Shown here: piece by piece, positions 1 to 5,884 of the stretch
Numbering within the stretch: the stretch's first letter is position 1
How the letters are laid out: each line of letters starts with the position of its first letter
Assembly (NCBI GenBank): GCA_023666335.1
Contig: JAMPCE010000005.1
Span: forward strand, 1 to 64,000
DNA from: a bacterium
GTDB taxonomy: Bacteria > Bacillota > Clostridia > Lachnospirales > Lachnospiraceae
Direction of reading: 5' to 3'
DNA: 64,000 nucleotides
The notes under the pieces: model-generated
Told to the model about the DNA's origin: nothing
The model's input: the letters and a program-made list of their open reading frames with translations, nothing else
The model's database searches: none
Program-made: the position numbers and the translations under genes

Positions 1-802
1 TATAAAAAACCAAATCCACATAATAATTATCTTCATTAAAAGTAAATCGCTTCTGCCTTGCTTCAAAAAGATAACCTTTTCCCAATTCAAGCAAAAATTT
101 TTGCAACTTGTTAATGATGGCTGTTTCTAAATCGCTCTCTGAATATTCCGCTTTTTCCTCCAAGCCAAGAAACTCTAATACGGTGGGCTGCTTCACAATA
201 TCTTGCGGCTCGGCAATCACATTTCCCTCTTTTGCCAATTGCATTACTGCATCTTTATCTCTGCTAAGCGCCAATCTTTCATATAGGCTGGAATTGTACT
301 GCCTCTGCAAAGTCCTGATTCCCCATCCGGACTTTGCTGATTCTATTTCATAGAAACTGCGTTCATCTTTATTTTCAATTCGCATAAGTTGTAAATAATG
401 CGACCATGATACAATAAATGGCGGCTTTTCTTCCAATTGCCTAAACACTGTTTCAGTTTTTTCGATTGCAAATTGCCTAAACACTGTTTCGGCAATTCGT
501 TCTTCGTAATTTAAATAAAACCGTCTGAAAAATTCTAAATTTGCCTTGGAGAAACCTCTGCCAAACTTTTCCGTTAAATGCTCAGACAAAGTTTTTATAA
601 CCCTTTTCCCATATTGGGCACGTTCCTGTCCTTCCTGCTGTACCTCTACAATCCACTTGCCAAGAGAATAGTATGTCATAAGCTGTACTAAGTTTACCTG
701 TTTTGCAACAAGCTGTCTGGCATATTGTATTAACTCAATCGAATTTGAAATCAAAGCATCTAACGATTGATCTGATTTTATTATATCATTTTTGTTGTCC
801 AT
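1..802 (-). CDS. DUF1016 (YhcG-type) PDDEXK nuclease-family protein, partial
   Basis: The reading frame opens with MDNKNDIIKSDQSLDAL and stays open to the window edge, so the C-terminus is missing. It contains YYSLGKWIVEVQQEGQERA, an LTEKFGRGFSKANLEFFRRFY segment and FIVSWSHYLQLMRI, typical of the N-terminal DUF1016 domain; the nuclease core (FNEDNYYVDLVFY) is just entered at the edge. The family is predicted to have a PD-(D/E)XK nuclease fold and is common in mobile and defence regions; its role is not settled. The ATG at 802 follows a GGTGGAAGAAG ribosome site that lies inside the end of the upstream rhuM-like frame, so the two genes overlap by 17 bp. The linker holds a 12-codon in-frame duplication (ETVFRQ twice). 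Confidence 0.85.
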   Translation of the reverse strand, partial: MDNKNDIIKSDQSLDALISNSIELIQYARQLVAKQVNLVQLMTYYSLGKWIVEVQQEGQERAQYGKRVIKTLSEHLTEKFGRGFSKANLEFFRRFYLNYEERIAETVFRQFAIEKTETVFRQLEEKPPFIVSWSHYLQLMRIENKDERSFYEIESAKSGWGIRTLQRQYNSSLYERLALSRDKDAVMQLAKEGNVIAEPQDIVKQPTVLEFLGLEEKAEYSESDLETAIINKLQKFLLELGKGYLFEARQKRFTFNEDNYYVDLVFY

Positions 803-1037
803 TCTGTCTTCTTCCACCCTCATTTTGAACTGTTGCAAAAAATGCAACAGTTGAACTTTCCTCCAATTCACCCTCCGTATAGATATTCTTAATATGTCTT
901 GATATAACGGATTTATCACGCTGAAACAGCTCGCACAGCTGATTTAAATTCAGCCATACTGTTTCCGACTCCATCGTAACCTCTAATTTAACAGTTCCGT
1001 CTTCAGTTACATAAATGAGAACTTCATTTCTCCCCAT
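786..1037 (-). pseudogene. RhuM-family protein, N-terminal fragment
   Basis: The 83-codon frame reads VTMESETVWLNLNQLCELF, QRDKSVISRHIKNIYTEGEL and EESSTVAFFATVQNEGGR, which matches the N-terminal DNA-binding-like part of RhuM/YhfG virulence-associated proteins. Full-length members run to about 300 residues; here the frame ends seven residues after GGR. The usual continuation toward a YYNLDMI-type segment is absent and the next gene starts inside the frame, so a deletion has probably joined the RhuM head to the DUF1016 gene. The ATG at 1037 is preferred over 1043 because AGAGG sits 9-10 bases before it. It could still be expressed as a short protein; function is not known. Confidence 0.7.
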
Positions 1038-1095
1038 AGACATTTTCCTCTTAATAATTCGTTTTTGGAGTTATACTATAAAGGCAGACACAATC

Positions 1096-1188
1096 ATGCA
1101 CAAATCTCTTGCATGTGTTATAGCGGAATCATCTAAAACAATTGCTCGGCAAACAGATTTATGCTATGTCAAGTATACCACATATGGC
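1096..1188 (-). repeat. R repeat, copy R0 (~95 bp)
   Basis: Copy of a repeat also seen at 2872-2965, 4184-4277 and 4891-4983, with a half copy at 1997-2050. It starts with ATGCACAAATCTC, contains CATGTGGTATA (degenerate here, CATGTGTTATA) and ends TATACCACATATGGC, so its ends form an imperfect inverted repeat. It lies directly after the stop of the 1191-1667 gene and before the rhuM fragment. Confidence 0.85.
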
Positions 1189-1190
1189 TG

Positions 1191-1667
1191 CTATTCCTCT
1201 ACTCTGACTGCCAGTATTTTTTTCTCCATAAATCCTTTCATTTCCCAGCCATATCTTTCTATTGCAAACCTGTTTGTCCTTGTATCCCTGTTTGTACTTT
1301 CAGCTAAAACAACCCACACCACCGTGTTCACCGCTTCTGATGTGATCACTATTTTATAGGTAATATTCCCCTCACAAGGCATCTTAAGTCGACCTATCCC
1401 TTTTACCGATAATATAAATACATCATCACTTTCACTCCTGAATGCATATTCGAATATATCATTTGTCTTATGGTTTCGCAGTCCTTCTATCACTTCATCC
1501 TTCGAAAGCTTTGTGACAAACTTCATTCTTTCACGGCTTTCCAATGATGGCGGTCTCCAATATTTTCTGAATCTAATTAAATACGACACCACCGATCCGC
1601 CTACCAGGATACCCATGATCAGCATCATTACAGACCCAAAGATAAAATCCCGACTTTCCTGACTCAT
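1191..1667 (-). CDS. Membrane-anchored protein of unknown function (orphan cassette A)
   Basis: I do not recognise a family. The protein (158 residues from MSQESRDF) has one hydrophobic segment near residues 9-30 (FGSVMMLIMGILVGGSVVSY) followed by a basic stretch (RFRKYW) and a soluble domain of about 120 residues. The ATG at 1667 follows GCGAGGTG and is preferred over 1682. The gene sits immediately downstream of a deleted Rhs core fragment and upstream of an R repeat, the place an immunity gene would occupy behind an Rhs C-terminus. I infer, without direct evidence, that it is an orphan immunity protein whose toxin tip has been lost. Confidence 0.6.
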   Translation of the reverse strand: MSQESRDFIFGSVMMLIMGILVGGSVVSYLIRFRKYWRPPSLESRERMKFVTKLSKDEVIEGLRNHKTNDIFEYAFRSESDDVFILSVKGIGRLKMPCEGNITYKIVITSEAVNTVVWVVLAESTNRDTRTNRFAIERYGWEMKGFMEKKILAVRVEE

Positions 1668-1715
1668 TCGAGCACCTCGCATTTGTTTTTATATTTGTTG
1701 TAACTGCGAAATCTT

Positions 1716-1957
1716 TTGCCGCTGCATCCGCCGTGAACCTTCCGTTCTGCGGCTGATATTCCCTCGCCTGCGCAAAGTATGTCCCGCTGACGTCGTCATA
1801 CCCGCTTTCTCCGCGTCGGGCATTTCTGACATGACTGTCACATTTTCATCCCAGTAGGAGTTTCTGACTGTCTCTCCCCTCACCATGCCGAGCAGGTTAT
1901 GGTAAGGTCTTGTCAGGTCGAGGAGATAGGTTTCGTTTCGGACATTGTAGGCATAGC
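1716..1957 (-). pseudogene. Rhs core remnant with two internal deletions
   Basis: The frame reads GYAYNVRN then YLLDLTRPYHNLLGMVRGE, nearly identical to the Rhs core at about 6960-7175, but with about 33 codons missing between the two. After the MPDAEKAG segment it jumps, skipping about 65 residues, into YDDVSGTYFAQAREYQPQNG RFTAD and changes frame. The homology stops at the core/tip border, so the toxic tip is gone. It is a decayed Rhs copy, not a functional gene. It shows that the array at 1-5 kb was built from Rhs C-terminal modules. Confidence 0.85.
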
Positions 1958-1996
1958 CGATTGTTAAAAAGTTAAAACTATGCAAAAACCGAAGTG

Positions 1997-2050
1997 TCTA
2001 AAACAACACACAACGAATAGTTTTATGCTATGTCAAGTATACCACAGATG
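1997..2050 (-). repeat. R repeat, half copy R1'
   Basis: Only the half from TCTAAAACAA to the terminal TATACCACA is conserved; the CATGTGGTATA end is missing where the Rhs remnant begins. It lies 40 bp past the stop of the 2088-2840 gene, the same position the full copies have relative to their genes. Confidence 0.75.
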
Positions 2051-2087
2051 ACATTTCATGGAAATCCTGTCTCTGAGCCGATGCAAT

Positions 2088-2840
2088 TCAATCCATCTCC
2101 TGAGGAAATTCAAAATGGTTCAGCGTATATCGCCTCTTAAATATTTTTTTCCGTCTTCCTGTCTGTGTGTCATAAATCATAATTGTGGCATCCGCAGCAC
2201 CAAAGAAATAATTAATGTTACTCCGATAAAAAACATACCTTCCGCTGGCATCTAACCCCACTTTAGACCCAAAAGTCTGCGCCCAGAGATTTGCGCTTAA
2301 AATGCGTTTGCATGTTTTCGTATCTGCATGATATAAATATATTTTTTCCTGTCCATTGTCGCTAAACGCCGCTGTCTTTCCATCCGCCGTCCAGCCAATG
2401 GGTCCATTACTCACGATATTCCGCACTTCATCCGGAAGATTGCTCCGTTCCGGCAATTTATCCTCCGCCCTTTTTATCCGTTCTTCCATGATTTCTGCTT
2501 CTTTGCCCATTATTTTCTTCGCCGTATCATCTGTCAGATCATAACGCAGCAAAAAACTTTCTCCATTTTCATAATCATTAAATTTCCCGATGATATAATT
2601 TTCCGCCCTGTCTATTTTACAATCAGAATACCAGCCTTCTCTCAGTATTGCCAGAGTAACAGTTTTCCTTTGGTTCACATCATACTTATGAATCCTCGTA
2701 CCGCCATCCCCATATTCTATAAAATATACATCTTGGAGTGAAGACCGTGCGCTGTATATTCTTACTATGCTTATAACCACGATCAGAATGAATGCAGCAA
2801 TTCCCGCTGCCGTAATCAGCGCCTCCGACTTCTTTTTCAT
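2088..2840 (-). CDS. Membrane-anchored beta-propeller-like protein of unknown function (orphan cassette B)
   Basis: 250 residues from MKKKSEALITA. A single N-terminal membrane segment (about residues 8-27, ITAAGIAAFILIVVISIV) is followed by an extracytoplasmic domain with TolB/WD40-like strand repeats: IHKYDVNQRKTVTLAI, SFLLRYDLTDDTAKKI, KIYLYHADTKTCKRIL and IMIYDTQTGRRKKIF, each pairing a display strand with a turn. The GGAGG ribosome site touches the ATG at 2849 and is 9 bases from the ATG at 2840, so 2840 is the likely start. It follows R repeat R2 with the same leader sequence as the genes behind R3 and R4. An orphan immunity or accessory role is inferred from position only. Confidence 0.65.
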   Translation of the reverse strand: MKKKSEALITAAGIAAFILIVVISIVRIYSARSSLQDVYFIEYGDGGTRIHKYDVNQRKTVTLAILREGWYSDCKIDRAENYIIGKFNDYENGESFLLRYDLTDDTAKKIMGKEAEIMEERIKRAEDKLPERSNLPDEVRNIVSNGPIGWTADGKTAAFSDNGQEKIYLYHADTKTCKRILSANLWAQTFGSKVGLDASGRYVFYRSNINYFFGAADATIMIYDTQTGRRKKIFKRRYTLNHFEFPQEMD

Positions 2841-2871
2841 GAATCGCATCCTCCTTTATTTCTAAAAGAAA

Positions 2872-2965
2872 AATGCACAAATCTCCTGCATGTGGTATAG
2901 CGGAATCATCTAAAACAATTACTCGGCAAACAGATTTATGCTATGTCAAGTATACCACATATGGC
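2872..2965 (-). repeat. R repeat, copy R2 (~95 bp)
   Basis: Near-identical to R3 and R4. On the minus strand it leads into a conserved leader (TTCTTTTAGAAATAAAGGAGG) and the start of cassette B. It carries the imperfect palindrome TATGTGGTATACTTGACATA and inverted ends CATGTGGTATA / TATACCACATA. A TTGACA hexamer is present on the minus strand but no well-spaced -10 follows, so promoter activity is uncertain. Confidence 0.9.
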
Positions 2966-3077
2966 AGATCATGGAAACAGAGGGGTAATATAAATTTTTC
3001 TCCGATATATCCAACCTTTCCTAATGGTGTTAATGAGTACGCGGTATTGGGCATAAATCCGATATGGCATCGGCGCT

Positions 3078-3845
3078 TCAAAGAAGATTCCATCTTGCCA
3101 AGTGACCCAGAGCATTTCTATAATAAAAAGTAAGGACTTCATTTTGTGGAAATTCCCATTCATAAATTATCGCCGTTTTCAACGGATATACCTTGAGAAG
3201 TGACTCTTTCTTAGTGGCAACAACGGTCATTCTACCGTCAAATTTCCACTCTCCATCCACCGCTTCGCAATAGATATTCCCATATACCGCACTTAACCGA
3301 AGCAGATCGGAGATTGCTTCCTGAAATGGCTTGTCTCGTAATTCTTTCACCTTTTCTACGATCATACGGATCTGCTCTTCCAAACTCTCCGTTCCTTTTA
3401 TACCCAAAAGCTGAATACCCTCTTTTGTCAGCCGTTCCCTGTTTTCATACAGTTCCTTTTCCATCTCCGGTGTGGAATCATCTCTCTCAGGCGGAACGCT
3501 TAATTTTTGAAACATCTCCTCGCCGTGTTCTTCAAAAATACGCCTTGCCTCGCGAATGATCGTCCGAAATTCTTCTTCATTATTATAAGTACATCCTTTC
3601 CAGATCGGATCAATATTGCAGATACTTTTATCCACCAGATCCGTTGCATACTCTGTCCCACATACATCTGTCATGAACACAATACGATAAGTATCATAAA
3701 CATCTTGAATCATAAAGTCTTTCTCTATATCACCCTTTTCCTCAAAAACAAAATCTCCATATTCATCAACATAAAACCGGTACGTTTTTGCCATAGGGCA
3801 ATCGGCAAAAATTTCTTTTACTATTTTTTTCTTATTTATTTTCAT
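3078..3845 (-). CDS. Probable orphan Rhs immunity protein, paralog of 5053-5850
   Basis: 255 residues from MKINKKKIVKEIF. The ATG at 3845 follows AGAGGAG at good spacing and is preferred over 3866. It aligns by eye with the immunity protein at 5053-5850: NNEEEFRTIIREARRIF with DNEEEFRDVLKEFKRLI, STPEMEKELYENRERL with PTREMQKYLYEHHQEL, and EKVKELRDKPFQEA with GKIEEMLDKPYTEV. No named immunity family is recognised. It lies directly behind an orphan Rhs C-terminal tip (3899-4075), the standard toxin-immunity order, which supports an immunity role. It is cytoplasmic with no signal or membrane segment, as expected for neutralising a nuclease. Confidence 0.75.
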   Translation of the reverse strand: MKINKKKIVKEIFADCPMAKTYRFYVDEYGDFVFEEKGDIEKDFMIQDVYDTYRIVFMTDVCGTEYATDLVDKSICNIDPIWKGCTYNNEEEFRTIIREARRIFEEHGEEMFQKLSVPPERDDSTPEMEKELYENRERLTKEGIQLLGIKGTESLEEQIRMIVEKVKELRDKPFQEAISDLLRLSAVYGNIYCEAVDGEWKFDGRMTVVATKKESLLKVYPLKTAIIYEWEFPQNEVLTFYYRNALGHLARWNLL

Positions 3846-3898
3846 TCTCTTTTCTCCTCTAATCATCTCATGGCAGCTTCATCTTTTTTCTACTGCAC

Positions 3899-4075
3899 TT
3901 ACGGGCATGCGGCATTGGCAGGAATCGTCCACCAAAGCGGAGGTGCTAGCGATGGGATAAATCGAATCGCTCGATATAACAAATACAACACCGCAACACT
4001 CGCTGCACCTTCAGCCATCCCTATAGCAACTTGCTGATATTCTTTTGATTCTTCTGTTTCCTCTACCACAACATC
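3899..4075 (-). pseudogene. Orphan Rhs C-terminal tip remnant
   Basis: In one minus-strand frame the sequence reads VVEETEESKEYQQVAIGMAE then GAASVAVLYLLYRAIRFIPS and LAPPLWWTIPANAACP, ending at a TAA. The layout (acidic segment, small-residue hydrophobic stretch, proline-rich aromatic tail) matches the tail of the active Rhs protein (LYRAGTVLLAAMEFCVAVEA ... PFFWIIPDGI). The immunity paralog starts about 50 bp downstream, as immunity follows toxin in the intact pair. The 5' side is fused at about 4075 to the remnant of a cassette B gene, so the toxin domain itself is missing. Confidence 0.75.
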
Positions 4076-4151
4076 CTATGCTTATAACCACGATCAAAAT
4101 GAATGCAGCAATTCCCGCTGCCGTAACCAGCACCTCCGACTTCTTTTTCAT
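4076..4151 (-). pseudogene. 5' remnant of a second cassette B gene
   Basis: The first ~25 codons (MKKKSEVLVTAAGIAAFILI VVISI) match the start of the gene at 2088-2840 almost base for base, including its leader and R repeat. At about 4075 the match stops and the sequence becomes an Rhs tip read in a different frame. The resulting frame ends soon after, so this is a truncated copy. Confidence 0.85.
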
Positions 4152-4183
4152 GAATTGCATCCCTCCCTTATTTCTAAAAGAAA

Positions 4184-4277
4184 AATGCACAAATCTCCTG
4201 CATGTGGTATAGCGGAATCATCTAAAACAATTACTTGGCAAACAGATTTATGCTGTGTCAAGTATACCACATATGGC
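4184..4277 (-). repeat. R repeat, copy R3 (~95 bp)
   Basis: Matches R2 with a few substitutions (TTACTTGGC for TTACTCGGC, GCTGTG for GCTATG). It separates cassette C (stop at 4316) from the cassette B remnant. Confidence 0.9.
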
Positions 4278-4315
4278 AATTCCTGAAAACAATGTTTCAA
4301 GTGTGGTCATAAATC

Positions 4316-4858
4316 CTAAAATTCCATTGATACATCCGCCAAATAACGTTTCTCTGAATATTCAAATTCATAGAAATAGACTGTGTCTTCCTCAAGTTCT
4401 GCTTCCCACTCTTTCCCAGCGCGGTTGTATATTCCTCCAAACTGGCTTATCTTATCAGGATTGTATTGCAGCCATTCCAGCTTTCGACCAAGTGAAAAAA
4501 CATACTGGCTGTCTCCCCCTTTTTCTAAAGCGGATTGCGGCTCAAAATCTGCATCATAAAATTCATACCATTGATTTTCCCGCAGATAATCTGAATAATC
4601 ATCTAAAAAACAGTACGTCTGACATATATATATCAATTCTCCTTCTGTATGCTGCCATAGCACATCATCATCCATACCCGCCCAATGCTTTCTCATATAT
4701 TCCGTTTTCGCGCTTCCGATATAATGCAGCTCTGCATCCACCCATTCGCTCTCCGCCGTTTCCTGCTTCCTGCTATTGCTATATCCCCAAAAAGCAAATA
4801 CGCAAAGTACTACCATACCAAAGATAATTCCCCCAAAAATTACTCTATTCTGTTTCAT
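4316..4858 (-). CDS. Membrane-anchored protein of unknown function (orphan cassette C)
   Basis: 180 residues from MKQNRVIFGGIIF. One N-terminal membrane segment (about residues 5-25, FGGIIFGMVVLCVFAFWGY) is followed by an acidic, aromatic-rich extracytoplasmic domain (EWVDAELHYIGSAKTEYMRK, KLEWLQYNPDKISQFGGIYN). No family is recognised. The start at 4858 is chosen because GGAGG is 10 bases before it, while the ATG at 4867 touches GGAGG. The leader from the R repeat to the start is almost identical to that of cassette B. It lies directly after the active immunity gene. An orphan immunity or accessory function is inferred from position. Confidence 0.6.
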   Translation of the reverse strand: MKQNRVIFGGIIFGMVVLCVFAFWGYSNSRKQETAESEWVDAELHYIGSAKTEYMRKHWAGMDDDVLWQHTEGELIYICQTYCFLDDYSDYLRENQWYEFYDADFEPQSALEKGGDSQYVFSLGRKLEWLQYNPDKISQFGGIYNRAGKEWEAELEEDTVYFYEFEYSEKRYLADVSMEF

Positions 4859-4890
4859 GAATCGCATTCCTCCTTTATTTCTAAAAGAAA

Positions 4891-4983
4891 AATGCACAAA
4901 TCTCTTGCATGTGGTATAGCGGAATCATCTAAAGCAATTACTCGGCAAACAGATTTATGCTATGACAAGTATACCACATATGG
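4891..4983 (-). repeat. R repeat, copy R4 (~95 bp)
   Basis: Near-identical to R2 and R3. It separates the active immunity gene (stop at 5053) from cassette C and carries the inverted ends CATGTGGTATA / TATACCACATA. Confidence 0.9.
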
Positions 4984-5052
4984 TAAATCACGGAAATACT
5001 GTTTCTATGCAAACTCCTTTTATTTTGTTAATGAGTTCTCTCGTCGATTTTT

Positions 5053-5850
5053 CTATGACCTTTCTTCCGGATGATCGATGCAATATAATCTTATAATTCT
5101 CTCATATATCATACTCAATCTTCTGGTTTTTTTATCTCTGTATTTTCTCCAGTAATCCCAGTCAGCGATCACTTGATTCAATATATATTCATTCACCCTC
5201 GTACCTAATATTTTTTGTATCTCGCAGATCCCTCTTTCATCATCCCATACCCAATCCCCTCTGTCTCCCCAGCAGATCGTATGTCCGTATAATGCCGCAA
5301 AACCTATCAACGCATCTTTTACCTCCGTATACGGTTTATCCAGCATTTCTTCTATTTTTCCGGTGATGATCTCAATCACTTCTTCCGCGCTTTTTCTTTC
5401 TGTTCCCAATTCTTCCTGATACTTCTCAAACAATTCCTGATGATGTTCATACAGGTATTTCTGCATCTCCCTTGTCGGCACCGCGTCTGTCGCAGGTTTG
5501 CTGATCGTTTCCAGAAAATCCAGCCCGTAAGTAAATATGAGCCTCTTAAATTCTTTCAGAACATCCCGAAATTCTTCCTCATTATCAAACCCCCAGAAAT
5601 CCCAATGTTTTGCGCCCTCTTCCGGCACAAAATCGCAGAACTCCTTTTCCCTCTGCCCGTAGGCATTTGTCGCAAAGATGACTCTGATATACCCTTTCTC
5701 ATACCGATCTCTTACTACCATGATCTCCTGCTTGATTCCGTCCTTTTCTCTCTCATAAGGCCAGAAAAGTCTTTCCCCTGAAACATAATGAAACCCGATG
5801 TTCTCCAGTTCCTGTCCCAATTCTTCATGGATGATTTTTTTCATGTTCAT
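5053..5850 (-). CDS. Probable immunity protein for the Rhs toxin
   Basis: 265 residues from MNMKKIIHEELGQELENIGF. The start at 5850 follows AAAGGGGAA; the upstream in-frame ATGs lie inside the Rhs gene. It begins 34 bp after the Rhs stop in the same operon, the normal position of a cognate immunity gene. The protein is soluble and acidic, with no signal peptide or membrane segment, which fits neutralisation of a nuclease in the cytoplasm. It has a paralog at 3078-3845. I do not recognise a named immunity family. Base composition is AT-rich, like the Rhs tip and unlike the Rhs core. Confidence 0.75.
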   Translation of the reverse strand: MNMKKIIHEELGQELENIGFHYVSGERLFWPYEREKDGIKQEIMVVRDRYEKGYIRVIFATNAYGQREKEFCDFVPEEGAKHWDFWGFDNEEEFRDVLKEFKRLIFTYGLDFLETISKPATDAVPTREMQKYLYEHHQELFEKYQEELGTERKSAEEVIEIITGKIEEMLDKPYTEVKDALIGFAALYGHTICWGDRGDWVWDDERGICEIQKILGTRVNEYILNQVIADWDYWRKYRDKKTRRLSMIYERIIRLYCIDHPEERS

Positions 5851-5884
5851 AGTTTCTTCCCCTTTTTCTATTTCTATTGAAGAT

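Noticed and set aside
1096..4983. R repeats as a CRISPR array
   Set aside because: Units are ~95 bp, spaced by 0.7-1.3 kb of genes, not by short unique spacers.
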